In this document: piece after piece, positions 11,650-22,190 of the stretch
How positions within the stretch are numbered: the first letter of the stretch is position 1
Layout of the letters: each line of letters opens with the position of its first letter
Assembly: GCA_013420905.1 (NCBI GenBank)
Contig: JAAXNY010000013.1
Span: 2,294,001 to 2,358,000, forward strand
DNA from: Collybia mongolica
Lineage: Eukaryota; Basidiomycota; Agaricomycetes; Agaricales; Clitocybaceae
DNA length: 64,000 nucleotides
Direction of reading: 5' to 3'
Made by a program: the position numbers and the translations under genes
The notes under the pieces: generated by a model
The model's input: the letters and a program-made list of their open reading frames with translations, nothing else
The model's database searches: none
What the model was told of the DNA's origin: nothing

Positions 11650-12235
11650 GTCCCTGTAATCTTAGGCATACATTGGTACAAGTAAAAATCCATTCTGATA
11701 ATCAATCAAACATATTTTTTTTATCACTATTCTACTGTGAAAATTCCCTTCTAAAGTTTACTTATCTGTTGGTAAAAAGTAAAGGGATTAGCTAGAAGCT
11801 ATGTATAAAAATGAAAAATCAAGTTAACCTAATCGATTGGCCCAGATGGTTTCAAGAAGTATGGCCTCAAACTCTTCTCTGGCCCTGGTAGCAGCATCTT
11901 CCTTATCCTTGGCCCCCTTTTCCCAACTATAAAGAAATTATTCATGTTAAATCCAAGATTGGAAAGAGATGTGCAACACCTTTTTGGACCAGAACCTTTG
12001 AATTTGGGCTGCTTGCTTGGAGAAGCAGATATAGATGGCAGAGCAGATATAACCACTTGATATTTGGAAAAGGCCTTTTGAACTGCCTCTGTAACTTTGC
12101 CACATTGCAGGGACTGTTGGTACAGAAGAATGGTAGCAGAAACAGTTTCAGCAGTGAACTCCTGGCCTTGGTTGCATATGATAGTGAGGTGTTCTGCAAT
12201 AATAGAAAGGGCTAAAAGACTATGAGGTTTCTTCA
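11650..12235 (-). repeat. Repeat family U1, copy 1
   Basis: Reverse complement of 26340-26915. A 143-codon frame on the minus strand (11829-12260) and its relative at 26437-26715 share YQQSLQC(G/V)KVTEAVQKAFS and FFIV motifs, so U1 once carried a protein. I do not recognise the family. Both copies are frameshifted relative to each other. Probably remnants of an unidentified mobile element. Confidence 0.6.
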
Positions 12236-12475
12236 AACATGGGAAGTAAAGGGATGACAAACCACATGCATAATTTGTTGGTTGGATCTCAAGGGGAGAT
12301 GAGAGATGGTCAAGCTATTGACAAGCAGATAAAATGGTGAAAGCTTTGGAAAAGAGTTGAAACTGGTGCAACAAACCAGCTTTTCTAAGGACTGAGCAAC
12401 TACAGTACTTGACAATATCTGTAATTGATAGAGAAGTAGAATTGTATAAAAGCACAACACCTAGAACATTGGCTA

Positions 12476-14020
12476 CTCACTTCCTGCAGTATACATCAAG
12501 CCATGAGATGGGTTCATGGATACAGAGAAATACAGCCACTCACAAACTGCAGCATACATCAAGCCATGAGATGGGCTCATGGATACACAGAAGTACAGCC
12601 ACTCACATACTGCAGCATACATCAAGCCATGAGATGGGCTCATGGATACAGAGAAGCACAGGCACTCACTCGCTGCAGCACACACCAAGCTATGAGGTGG
12701 ACTCATGGATGCAGAGAAGCACAGACACTCACTCGCTGCAGCACATATCAAGCCATGAGATGGGCTCATGGATATAGAGAAATGCAGCCACTCACATACT
12801 GCAGGACATATCAAGCTGTGAGATGGGCTCATGGATACAGAGAAGCACAGCCACTCACTCGCTGCAGCACACATCAAGCCATGAGATGGGATTATGTATA
12901 TAGAGAAGCACAGGCACTCACTCCCTACAGCATACATCAAGCCATGAGATGGGCTCATGGATACAGAGAAATACAGCCACTTACAAACTGCAGCATACAT
13001 CAAGCCATGAGATGGGCTCATGGATACAGAGAAGTACAGCCACTCACATACTACAGCACACATCAAGCTATGAGATGGGCTCATGGATGCAGAGAAGCAC
13101 AGCTACTCACTCGCTGTAGCATACATCAAGCCATGAGATGGGCTCATAGATACAGAGAAATACAGCCACTCACTCCCTGCAGCACATATCAAGCCATGAG
13201 ATGGGCTCATGGATACAGAGTAGCACAGCCTCTCACTTGCTACAACATACATCAAGCCATGAGATGGGCTTATAGATACAGTAAAACACATCCACTCACA
13301 TTCTGCAGCACACATCAAGCCATGAGATGGGCTCATAGATACAGAAAAGCACAGCCACTCACTTGCTGCAGCATACATCAAGCCATGAGATGGGCTCATG
13401 GATACAGAGTAGCACAGCCTCTCACTTGCTACAACATACATCAAGCCATGAGATGGGCTTATAGATACAGTAAAACACATCCACTCACATTCTGCAGCAC
13501 ACATCAAGTCATGAGGTGAGCTGATACATGCAGAAAAGCACAGCCACTCACTTGCTGCAGCACACATCAAGCCATGAGATGGGCTCATGGATACAGAGAA
13601 ACACAACCACTCACTTCCTGCAGCACACATCAAGTCATGAGATGGGCTCATAGAGACAAAAAATACAGCTACTCACTTCCTATAGGACACCTTAAGCCAT
13701 GGGATGGGCACATGGATATAGAAAACACCACCACCCACAAGCTTCACCATACATCAAGCCATGAGATAGGCTTATAGATACAGAGGAACACATCAACTCA
13801 CATTCTGCAGCACACATCAGTTCATGAGGTGAGCTGATACATACAGAAAAGCATAGCCACTCACTTCCTGCAGCACATATTAAGCCTCCTGTTAGATGGG
13901 CTCATAAATGCAAGAAACACAGCCACTTACAAGCTGTAGCACCCATTATAATGTGAGGTTAGCTTAAGAATACAAAAAAAGAATAGCAACTCACATTCTA
14001 CAGTACACGTCAAGCCAATA
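12476..14020. repeat. 63-bp minisatellite, about 23 units
   Basis: The phrase ATACATCAAGCCATGAGATG recurs every 63 bp (12491, 12554, 12617 and on). The unit length is a multiple of three and most units lack stops. So long frames stay open on both strands: 12503-13519 plus, 12473-13084 and 13103-13651 minus, all made of 21-residue repeats. I treat these as by-products. It is the outer part of segment A; segment B keeps only about 4 units (49330-49575). Confidence 0.9.
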
Positions 14021-14032
14021 CACCCTTAATTG

Positions 14033-14037
14033 AATTG
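14033..14037. other. Target site duplication of Gypsy-1 (AATTG), left
   Basis: AATTG directly before the LTR, repeated at 20130-20134 after the right LTR. Segment B has the unoccupied sequence at about 49310-49320 (reverse complement CAATTAGATTGGCTC). Confidence 0.9.
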
Positions 14038-14453
14038 TGTAAGGGCAACTCCGGTGGAGTGCGCGCGAACTTAGTAGAGCGGGCCGACGCTGGTGGAGGG
14101 GATCCTAAGAGATGTATTCACTTGTACGACATATGTGCTACTCACCTGGTGGAGGGGATCCTAAGAGAATTCTCTGAGGAGCCTCCATCAGGGGGGGTGT
14201 GCTATATACCTAGTACTACATTAAATACACGTTCCCGGTGCGGTACGACGACACGCGTTGGGTTAGCGAAGGTCACGTGACCGTGCCCTTGATAGTCCGA
14301 ACAAGTGCGAAGTCCGGCGGCGAACTGCGCGCGAAGTAGAGAGTGGGGGTGCGTGTGGGCGTAGGTAATGAACGTGCGATGTAGTGAATGTAATGGAGTG
14401 AGCGCGAAGTAAGCAGATCGGCGAAGTAAGGCGGAAATGGAGTTCCCCTTACA
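14038..14453 (-). repeat. Gypsy-1 3' LTR
   Basis: 416 bp, identical to 19714-20129 except for one base. It contains an internal direct repeat, GGTGGAGGGGATCCTAAGAGA, found twice. Confidence 0.95.
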
Positions 14454-14464
14454 TTACCCCCCTT

Positions 14465-15535
14465 CTAGGTTCGCGTGTCTTCACGCCGGCGTTGGAACGG
14501 GATCTGTGCGAATTGGACGCGTTGTACGAGTCGCGGTGCTCCGGGGTTGCGTCTGTAGAATTCGGCGACCAACTCGTCCGCATTCACCTTGTCGGCGGGT
14601 TCCCAGGTGTTCTGTTCGTAGCTGTAGCCCTTCCAGGCGACCAGGTACTGCAGCTTGTTCCTGTAAATCCGGCTGTCCATGATCTCCTGAACCTCATAAT
14701 GTACCTCGCCGTCTATGAGAGTGGGTTCAGGGACTTCGGTGACCGTTCTACCGGGTATTGGGTCGTGCGGCGCGGGTAGGAGTTTGACAACATGGAAGAC
14801 CGGGTGGATGCGCGATAGCGCCGGCGGAAGTTTGAGGCGGTAGGCGTGCGATCCAACCTTGGCTTCGATGGGGTAGGGCCCGATGTAGCGGTGAGCCAGT
14901 TTCTGCGACGGTCGAGTGATACGAATGTCGCGCGAATCCAAATACATCCGGTCTCCAACCTGGTAGTCGGGTGTTGGGTTTCGGCGGCGATTGTAGTACA
15001 TCGCCATCTCGTCCTTGGCTTTGGCTAATGCGGCGCGGGCTTCCTCGAGGGTGTCCTTCATTCGGTCGCGGAATTCGTTCGCGGTTTCCAGCCGGGATGG
15101 TGCGGTCTGTGGTTCGAAGCCCATGCGTGGATGTCGACCAGTGTCCAGGAAGAACGGCGAGTGCTGTGTCGAGGAGTGGACGTGGTTATTGTACTGGAAT
15201 TCGGCGAGCGGTAAAAGGTCGACCCAGTTGTCCTGTCGCTCGCTGATGAATAACCGGAGATACTGTTCCAGTTCCTGGTTCACTCGCTCGGTCTGTCCGT
15301 CTGTCTGTGGGTGGTACGCCGTAGACGCTGTGAGTTTAATATCAAGCATGCGATATAACTCCCTTGTGAATTCCGCCACGAACTGTACCCCTCGGTCGGA
15401 GACCATAGCCTTCGGTAAGCCGTGCAACTTCCACACATGCTGGAGGTAAAGCCTCGCCGATCCAAGCGCGGTAATTGTCGTTGTGGTTGGGATGAAGTGC
15501 GCGCGTTTACCCACCGTGTCCACCACTACCTGATC
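14465..15535 (-). pseudogene. Gypsy-1 pol, 3' part: integrase core end and chromodomain
   Basis: Continues pol after a frame change at about 15526-15535. It opens with VVVDTVGKRAHFIPT of the integrase core. It then has the second catalytic Asp in MVSDRGVQF, the Glu in QTDGQTERVNQELE, the GPY/F-like module (HRYIGPYPIEAK), and a chromodomain near the C-terminus (YEVQEIMDSR, LQYLVAWKGYSYEQNTWEP). The chromodomain would tether integration to modified histones. About 355 codons; the terminator lies just inside the 3' LTR boundary. No ATG fits its start, and one indel would fuse it to the upstream frame, so it is read as the broken end of pol. A sequencing error is the alternative. Confidence 0.9.
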
Positions 15536-18435
15536 GCATCATGCCCTTGCGACTCGGGGAGTTCCACGATGAAATCCACACTTGCGACGTCCCAGCGACC
15601 TTCCGGAATCGGCAGCGGTTTAAGTTCGCCGCTTGGAAGTTGACGCTGAGCCTTCGTTCGGAGACAGAGGTCGCATGTCTTGCAGTATTCGCCGATGTAG
15701 CGCGACATTTGAGGCCACCAGTAATTGCGCGATACGAGTTCCAACGTCTTCCATCTTCCGGCGTGTCCCGCAATTCGCGAATCGTGATGTTGCGCAACTA
15801 TACGTCTGCGAAGGTCAGCGTGTTTTGGGACGTAGATGCGATCGCGGAAATACAGCAACTCCTGCGCTTCCCTCCACTCTGCGCTCCGAACCGATTTTCC
15901 TGCGGACTTCTTCAACTCCTGCGCTGCCTTCACCACCGCTTCCTCCTGATGTCCCTCGCGATTGCCTCTCCGAATATCCCGCAGAATGTCCCTTTCCTCT
16001 CCTTCCACGACCATTCCTTCCAGCGCGCGGATTGTGAACAACTCCGGTTTGAGGAGGACTAGATCGCGGTTATCCTCGTTTCCATCGCTGTGGTCCGCTC
16101 GGCGAGATAGCGCGTCTGGCTTACCCATACTTCGTCCGGGCTTGTGGTGCAGCGAGAAGTTGAATCGGGAGAGGTACAGTGACCACCTGGCCTGTCTCCG
16201 ATTTAGCTTCTGGGACGTCCGGAAGTACTCTAGATTTTTGTGGTCTGTCCAGATCTCGAAGTCGTGTCGCGCGCCTTCAAGGAAGTGTCGCCATTCTTCG
16301 AGTGCGCGAATGATGGCGAGCATTTCCTTGTCGTGTATCTCGTAATTCCGCTCGACCGCGTTGAGGCTCTTTGACGAAAACGCGATCGGGTGCCACTTGT
16401 CGTCCTCCGGGCTGAGTTGCGAAAGTACTGCGCCGGTCGCGAAATCCGAACTATCTGCCTCCACCCTAAACGGCCGGTTGTCGTCTGCGAACATCAGTAC
16501 CGGTTTAGACGACACCGCTTCCTTCAACCCTTCGAATGCCTCCTGCTCCGACTCACCCCACTTCCAAGGCACGTCTTTACCAGTGAGATCAAACAATGGC
16601 CGCGCAATATGGGAGAAGTCGCGAATGAACCGCCGATAGAAGTTCGTGAAGCCCAAGAAGGACTGCACTTGCTTCTTGTTCGTGGGTGTTGGCCATTCCG
16701 CTACTCCGGCAACCTTGACCGGGTCCATCTCCGCCTGCCCCTCCGAGATAATGAGCCCCAGATACTCGATTCGGGTCTTCTCGAATTCGCATTTGTCCAG
16801 TCGCAGGTACAGTTTATGTTCGCGGAGTCGCTGGAGAACTAACCTCGTAATTCGGCGGTGTTCGGCGAGTGTCTTTGTGTAGATTAGAATATCATCGATG
16901 TAGACACATACCACTCCTTCCATGATGAGATCGTGGAATATCTCGTTCATCATGGTTTGGAACGTTGCCGGCGAGTTAGTGAGACCAAAGAACATTACCA
17001 GGGGCTCAAACATTCCGCGGTTTGTGCGAAATGCGGCCTTCCACTCATCACCTTCCTTAATTCGGACGTTGTTGTATCCCCAGCGAACGTCGAATTTGGA
17101 GAAGTATTTCGCTCCCCGAAGATTGTTGACGAGGTCGGAGATGAGTGGGAGTGGGTATTTGTTCTTGATCGTCAGCGAATTGAGAACGCGGTAGTCCTGT
17201 ACCGGGCGTAGCGAACCGTCCTTCTTCTTGATAAAGAAGAACGGCGAAGCCATTGGCGATTTGGAGGGGCGGATCCGACCAGAGGCGAGGTTCTCCTCGA
17301 GGAACTTGTCCAACTCTGCTTGTTCGGCGACTGAGAGCGGGTAGACCTTGCAGGATTTCCCTTCTGCGTCGCGGACGAGTTCGATCGCGTGGTCCCACGG
17401 TCGGCGATCTGGGAGAGCGTCGAAGGACGTCTTGGAGAACACATCCTCAAATTCGTGGACGTGCGCCGGTGCTAGATCAAAGAACGTCTTGGGTTGCGCA
17501 TTACGATCAAAGGAGTCTGCGATCTGCTGGGACGCGTTCTTCCGGGCTTCTGTTTGGATCTTTTCCGCTAGTCGCTGCGAGATGGTTTGGGTTGTCCGAA
17601 TCTCTTCCGGTGCCTTCTGAAACTGTCCTGGTTCGCCGATGTTGACCACGAAGATACGGTCGCCCTCTTCGATGCAATCTTCAAGGGCGATATCTCCTTC
17701 ATGCTCAGAGTCGGGAACCTCTCCAATTTCTGTTTCTGGTTCGGGCATGGGTCCTGCGCGACAGGCGTTGATGCGGGCCTCCAATTTACGCTTCTCCGCC
17801 TTTTCCGATTTAACCTCGTTCGCGCAGGTCCGACATTTGTCGGGACAGCGACTCATCTTCACCTCGTTGGTCTGCCAGTTGATCTCCGGGTTGTGCTCCT
17901 GCAACCAAGTGTAGCCCAGTATGAGATCCTGCTTCCCTAGGCTGGTGACTGCGAAGTGGGTGCGTTCTGAGTGACCGTTGTACCGGAGGATGAGGTCTAC
18001 GATCTCCGAAATAGACCCGTTCTCGTTCGGAGTGCCGTCGACGTTGAACACCGGAATAGTGCGAACTAGCTTGCGCAAGGTCAACCTGTTCCTCCGCACG
18101 AATTCAGAATCGATGAAAAGGCCCGTTGCTCCCGAGTCTACCAAGCTGTTCGTCGCGAATGTCTCGCCTGTGTCGGTCGTCTGAAGTTCAATCTTGAGCT
18201 TCAGCGAGCGAGTGCTGGGGGTGGCGGCGACTACGAATCGCTTGGGTAGAGCTCGTTCCCATCGGGGGAGTCTCTGGCGCGGCGGTTTAGGGACGGGGAT
18301 GGTATCTTGTACGGCTTCTGTAGTAGTTTCGGGTGTTTGGGAAATTTCAATTGTGTTCTCAACTTCTAAACACGCGAACCTATTTACAGATGACAGCGAG
18401 GGCGTACTGTTCACTCGCTGTCCGCTACAAAACCC
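15526..18435 (-). CDS. Gypsy-1 pol: protease, reverse transcriptase, RNase H, integrase N-terminus
   Basis: About 960 codons, with no ATG at its start; the frame is entered from gag by a predicted -1 shift at GGGTTTT (18435-18429). Domains in order: aspartic protease (LVDSGATGLFIDSEF), reverse transcriptase (polymerase motif YIDDILIYTK, fingers FFFIKKKDGSLRPVQDYR), RNase H (WTDHKNLEYF, PDALSRR), and the integrase HHCC zinc domain (HHDSRIAGHAG ... CKTCDLC) with the first catalytic Asp in VASVDFIVELPE. The frame ends prematurely at a TAG right after GHDAIR, where related integrases continue into the core. All catalytic residues visible up to there are intact. Confidence 0.92.
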   Translation of the reverse strand, partial: GFCSGQRVNSTPSLSSVNRFACLEVENTIEISQTPETTTEAVQDTIPVPKPPRQRLPRWERALPKRFVVAATPSTRSLKLKIELQTTDTGETFATNSLVDSGATGLFIDSEFVRRNRLTLRKLVRTIPVFNVDGTPNENGSISEIVDLILRYNGHSERTHFAVTSLGKQDLILGYTWLQEHNPEINWQTNEVKMSRCPDKCRTCANEVKSEKAEKRKLEARINACRAGPMPEPETEIGEVPDSEHEGDIALEDCIEEGDRIFVVNIGEPGQFQKAPEEIRTTQTISQRLAEKIQTEARKNASQQIADSFDRNAQPKTFFDLAPAHVHEFEDVFSKTSFDALPDRRPWDHAIELVRDAEGKSCKVYPLSVAEQAELDKFLEENLASGRIRPSKSPMASPFFFIKKKDGSLRPVQDYRVLNSLTIKNKYPLPLISDLVNNLRGAKYFSKFDVRWGYNNVRIKEGDEWKAAFRTNRGMFEPLVMFFGLTNSPATFQTMMNEIFHDLIMEGVVCVYIDDILIYTKTLAEHRRITRLVLQRLREHKLYLRLDKCEFEKTRIEYLGLIISEGQAEMDPVKVAGVAEWPTPTNKKQVQSFLGFTNFYRRFIRDFSHIARPLFDLTGKDVPWKWGESEQEAFEGLKEAVSSKPVLMFADDNRPFRVEADSSDFATGAVLSQLSPEDDKWHPIAFSSKSLNAVERNYEIHDKEMLAIIRALEEWRHFLEGARHDFEIWTDHKNLEYFRTSQKLNRRQARWSLYLSRFNFSLHHKPGRSMGKPDALSRRADHSDGNEDNRDLVLLKPELFTIRALEGMVVEGEERDILRDIRRGNREGHQEEAVVKAAQELKKSAGKSVRSAEWREAQELLYFRDRIYVPKHADLRRRIVAQHHDSRIAGHAGRWKTLELVSRNYWWPQMSRYIGEYCKTCDLCLRTKAQRQLPSGELKPLPIPEGRWDVASVDFIVELPESQGHDAIR

Positions 18436-19553
18436 TCTTCTTCCGCCGGCGGTTCGACTCGTGCGTCTATCATCGCGAAGATGTGCTGCGCGAACTCATG
18501 CTGCTCCTCCATTGACATGAACCGCGTGTCGTAGCGGAGGGGGCAGTCCTTCCGGAAATGGCCCGGCTGCTTACATCGGTGGCAGGTCTCGATGTTCGTT
18601 CGAGCCCTCCGCATCGCGTCTACATCCATCGGAACTGGTGGAGGGAGAGCAGGGGGCGGCGGAGGTGGTGGTGGCGCCATCCGTTGCAGCGTCGGGGCTG
18701 AGAAGTGCGGCGGTGCGCGAAACGCCGAGGTAGTGCGTGCGGGAGGTGCGCGAGCCGCCGGTTTAGTGCTCAGGAAGGCCTCGTTGGTGAGGCGGTTTTC
18801 ATCGCACTTCATCGCCGCTACATACCACTGTTCCGGCTGATCGTCCGCTGGTCGTCCCACTGCCATCGTCGCGATCTGCGACTGAATCTCCCCGCTCAGT
18901 CCCTTCCGGTACTTCACCACAATCGTCAACCCCTCCTTGTATCCCGACTTGTCGATGAGATCCCTGAACTCATCCGTGTAGTCGTCCACCGATCGCGATC
19001 CTTGGTGGTAGCTGCTCGTTTCCAACCTCGTAATCGCCCGCTGCGCTTCGCTCTGCACGAAGAAGTTGACCGCGAAGTCGGCGCGGAATAGGGCCCATGT
19101 CGCGTACTTCGGGTTCCCGGTAGCGGTCTGGTATCGCATGGCCCGGTCCGCAAACAGATACGCTCGGCCTTTCTTCATGAAGGTGTACGCCCACCGTACC
19201 TGCGTCACTTCATCCGCGAACTGGTGTGGTACAAGATTTATATACAGTTCGCATGCGTTAATGAACGCACGCCCTCGTTCGCGCGATCCGTCGAAGTCAT
19301 CGGGAAGCGATGGCCGGAGTGCCGAAGGTCGTCCCGAATTAACGTGGGTCGCGGGGGGAGGTGTTGATACATTATTTACAGGGGCGCTGGGTGTAGGGGT
19401 ATTGACCGGGGGTGGGGGAGCTGCGGTTTGGAGCGCGATCAGCGCGTTGATGCTGTCGGTGAGCTTCTTAAGCTGCTCGGCTTGTTCCTCCGCCTTCCTA
19501 TTGAGATCTCCTACGTCTCGTTCGACGTTATCCATCCTTGTTTCGGCGTCCAT
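18411..19553 (-). CDS. Gypsy-1 gag
   Basis: Capsid/nucleocapsid protein of about 380 aa from the first ATG (19553); the same frame is open up to 19706 without another ATG. It has an N-terminal coiled-coil-like stretch (MDNVERDVGDLNRKAEEQAE), a Pro-rich linker, a retrotransposon gag core (RAYLFADRAM, WALFRADFAVNFF), and a single CCHC zinc knuckle near the C-terminus (CHRCKQPGHFRKDC, C-x2-C-x4-H-x4-C). It stops at TGA 18413-18411, 16 nt after the GGGTTTT heptamer. Confidence 0.9.
   Translation of the reverse strand: MDAETRMDNVERDVGDLNRKAEEQAEQLKKLTDSINALIALQTAAPPPPVNTPTPSAPVNNVSTPPPATHVNSGRPSALRPSLPDDFDGSRERGRAFINACELYINLVPHQFADEVTQVRWAYTFMKKGRAYLFADRAMRYQTATGNPKYATWALFRADFAVNFFVQSEAQRAITRLETSSYHQGSRSVDDYTDEFRDLIDKSGYKEGLTIVVKYRKGLSGEIQSQIATMAVGRPADDQPEQWYVAAMKCDENRLTNEAFLSTKPAARAPPARTTSAFRAPPHFSAPTLQRMAPPPPPPPPALPPPVPMDVDAMRRARTNIETCHRCKQPGHFRKDCPLRYDTRFMSMEEQHEFAQHIFAMIDARVEPPAEEEGFVADSE
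18429..18435 (-). promoter_or_regulatory. Predicted -1 ribosomal frameshift heptamer, Gypsy-1
   Basis: In the gag frame the codons are GAG GGT TTT GTA, so G GGT TTT fits X XXY YYZ exactly. The -1 frame is open from here into pol. Gypsy-2 has the same heptamer in the same place (52714-52720). Confidence 0.7.
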
Positions 19554-19701
19554 CAGCCGGAGTAGGAGTTCCACTTCTAGTTCGGAGGAGGGTGGAGAGG
19601 GCGATTCTCGCGCGGTCTTGACGGATTCTGTATCGGAGCTGACAGTTTCTGCCGATCGGAATTTGGCAATGGCTGCGGTGAGGTCGCGGTCTCTGCTGGT
19701 G

Positions 19702-19711
19702 AGAGAATTCT
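19702..19711 (-). promoter_or_regulatory. Predicted self-primer binding site, Gypsy-1
   Basis: AGAATTCTCT lies 2 nt inside the 5' LTR. It is complementary to AGAGAATTCT in the LTR (19851-19842, minus), about 30 nt downstream of a TATATA box (19884-19879, minus), where the transcript should begin. I see no match to a tRNA 3' end here. Confidence 0.6.
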
Positions 19712-19713
19712 AC

Positions 19714-20129
19714 TGTAAGGGCAACTCCGGCGGAGTGCGCGCGAACTTAGTAGAGCGGGCCGACGCTGGTGGAGGGGATCCTAAGAGATGTATTCACTTG
19801 TACGACATATGTGCTACTCACCTGGTGGAGGGGATCCTAAGAGAATTCTCTGAGGAGCCTCCATCAGGGGGGGTGTGCTATATACCTAGTACTACATTAA
19901 ATACACGTTCCCGGTGCGGTACGACGACACGCGTTGGGTTAGCGAAGGTCACGTGACCGTGCCCTTGATAGTCCGAACAAGTGCGAAGTCCGGCGGCGAA
20001 CTGCGCGCGAAGTAGAGAGTGGGGGTGCGTGTGGGCGTAGGTAATGAACGTGCGATGTAGTGAATGTAATGGAGTGAGCGCGAAGTAAGCAGATCGGCGA
20101 AGTAAGGCGGAAATGGAGTTCCCCTTACA
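19714..20129 (-). repeat. Gypsy-1 5' LTR
   Basis: 416 bp; promoter copy for the minus-strand genes. The TATATA at 19884-19879 (minus) is the likely TATA box. Flanked outside by AATTG (20130-20134). Confidence 0.95.
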
Positions 20130-20490
20130 AATTGGCTCTTGATTAGCTCAGAAAACACTTACCCACTGTTGCATCCACCCATTTCACATTTGTGAGATAG
20201 ACTTACAAATGTACTTGAAAAATATCACCTCTCACAGCCTATAGTATCAAACACAAAATTTATCAGTTGTCCCCCACTACTTCCTTGATCACTCTAGATG
20301 CTTGTTAGTATACTAAAAGCACCAAGATTCCTCTCTGACATTACTAACCACATAACGGGGGAAGTATATCATCACTGTTCTGAGCATTGGAACATAGGAA
20401 ACCCTCTCCATTTGAGGCTTCAAAGCCTCCTTTAAACTCCACCTATTTCACTGTTAATCAGCTTTCATTATCCATTTGTATTCAAGGCAC

Positions 20491-21528
20491 TCACTTGAAT
20501 GAGAATTTCATGGATGCTTCCAAGTTGTTTTGCAGGGTTGAAACAAACACTGCTTGCAGAATATCACTGTCAAGAACTGTTACTGTGCTTTCTACCAGTT
20601 CCAGGCATTGTTGTTCTTGTTCGTTTAATTCTTGTATAGATGTTAGTATTTCTTTCTAACCAGGTTCTCATATTTGCTTACCTTGCAAGTACACATGACC
20701 CTGGGGTGGGTATTTCATCTCCTGCAGAACCAGGTGAGTGTTCTTCAAATTGTTCTGAACATACTCCATTGCATGCTTCATTGCCTCATCAAAACTACAA
20801 CCTTGCTCCTCCAATGCACTTATAGCCTTGATCTCAAGTGCCTCACACTTTGTAAATACAGCAATGAGTGGAACTGTTTGACTGATCAGAATGACATTTA
20901 CTAATATCATATCACTCACCATTGCCTGTGCCCACCCGAGAAAAGAACTGCTTTTCGGCATGTGTGATGGGGCGGTCATCATCCATCGGAATGCAATACC
21001 TTACAAAAATATTTGATTATTTATTGTGCACTTATATGGGTGAGTTAGGACATACCAGATAACATGAATCTGGTCACTGAGTTTCGTCGCCTTCGAGCGA
21101 GCCGATACAAAATCATTCACTTTGTTCAGTTCGTCAACACCACCAGCTTCGAACCCTCGAGAATCATGAAAGACAAAACCAGGGTTGCTGCGAAAAACCA
21201 TCTCGTTCTCGATGTTGTGAAGCCCGCGCTGCATTACAATTCGTCATTTGCTATGAAGAGATTACAAACAACGAACATCTGCACTGGGTTCAATCTTTGA
21301 TACGTCAACCTGTAGTATATATTGCATGTGAATTTGGATGCATAGCGCCTGGATCACCATTCTACTAACCTTTTGTCCGTCCTTGGTGTAGATCTCAGGA
21401 TTGTCGGTTGTGTTACAGATCTTCTTGAGAATAGTTGTCTTTCCCGCGTTGGCTCGGCCAATGATGAGAACGCGGAATCGCCCAGCTCTCATTTTCAAAT
21501 CCGCACGCCTCTTTTCAACTGCCTGCAT
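20491..21528 (-). CDS. P-loop GTPase (fungal G-domain protein), 6 exons
   Basis: Predicted GTP-binding protein of 258 aa. Exons (minus): 21528-21370, 21309-21277, 21228-21056, 20999-20920, 20873-20682, 20630-20491. All five introns are GT...AG, 48-66 nt (the fourth is 46), and the exon lengths sum to 777 nt in frame. Motifs: Walker A GRANAGKTT (about residues 24-32), switch-II-like HDSRGFEAGGV, and TKCE in place of the NKxD/TKxD specificity motif. The tail LNEQEQQCLELVE is followed by TGA. Agaricomycetes carry many such genes; their cellular role is not established. No signal peptide. ATG 21528 is the first in-frame ATG after an upstream stop. The inverted paralogue at about 47915-48960 is broken, so this is probably the working copy. 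Confidence 0.85.
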
Positions 21529-21559
21529 GTCGACGGTTGCCGGGACTTGCAAGATGTTT

Positions 21560-22190
21560 GACTCCCGTTCAGCCTTATAGACGTCATGTGAGGGTTGAAT
21601 TGGTCACATACTGTGATGCAGAATAGGTTGCTTTGTTGCAAAGATGTTCGAAATCGTTGAGAGCACAAGAGCGATCGAGTTATCGGAGGATCGGATATCG
21701 ATGATCTTTTAAGTTCCACGCTCAAGTGACACAGGTGTCGTCTATTTGGCTCACTTCTGGGTCTAGACTCATCCACCTCTTCATGTCGCTCAGGCGGTTC
21801 TGCTCCTACGTGTGCATGAACATTGAGCACCCCTGTTATGGCACTAATTTTTGGACCGTCTATGCAGCTGAAGAACCTCTCAAGAATTTGTCCAATTTGC
21901 CACCCGATTTCGAGGACTAGAGTCACCGACTGTCAGCACCTGATATTCCTATTGTGTTTATCTCTGTCACACTCATTCTTCGAAACATTGGAAATTAACC
22001 CACCCTTGGCTTCCTTGTCGGTTTGGATGCTTTCAGCAATGTATGGACATAGACGTTTCAACAGCCTTACGCATTTCCAACTAGTCGCCATATACACCGC
22101 CGAGACACCGCAAGTATAGAGTATCTGGCTTGCTTGAATTTGAGGAAGGAATAGTCTTAGGTTCTCGTACATTTTACAACCCGGACGTGT
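21560..22190 (-). CDS. Unrecognised coding candidate upstream of the GTPase
   Basis: One frame reads ENLRLFLPQIQASQILYTCG and on to PYIAESIQTDKEAK. After a plausible GT...AG intron it continues VLEIGWQIGQILERFFSCID and VLNVHAHVGAE. The first part is conserved in segment B with mostly CpG transitions, and B shows the second part with lesions. I cannot fix the start or end and recognise no domain. It may be an independent gene or upstream exons of the GTPase transcript. Confidence 0.4.

Larger units (their letters stand above)
14038..20129 (-). mobile_element. Ty3/Gypsy chromovirus Gypsy-1 (recent, nearly intact)
   Basis: A 6092-bp element on the minus strand with 416-bp LTRs at 14038-14453 and 19714-20129. 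I find one difference between the LTRs (near 14055 / 19731), so insertion is very recent. LTRs begin TGTAAG and end TTACA; the TSD is AATTG. It carries gag, pol (protease, reverse transcriptase, RNase H, integrase) and a C-terminal chromodomain. Base composition is strikingly CpG- and GC-rich against AT-rich flanks. The only visible coding lesion is a frameshift in integrase near 15526. Confidence 0.95.

Noticed and set aside
12503..13519. 338-codon plus-strand frame (and two minus-strand frames) over the minisatellite
   Set aside because: A stop-free 63-bp unit opens frames on both strands by itself; nothing favours one strand.
8190..14020. CRISPR array
   Set aside because: Regular repeats exist, but units are contiguous without unique spacers, there are no cas genes, and the sequence is eukaryotic.
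15541..17940. Plus-strand frames of 100-170 codons opposite Gypsy-1 pol
   Set aside because: Shadows of the GC-rich minus-strand gene; no domains.
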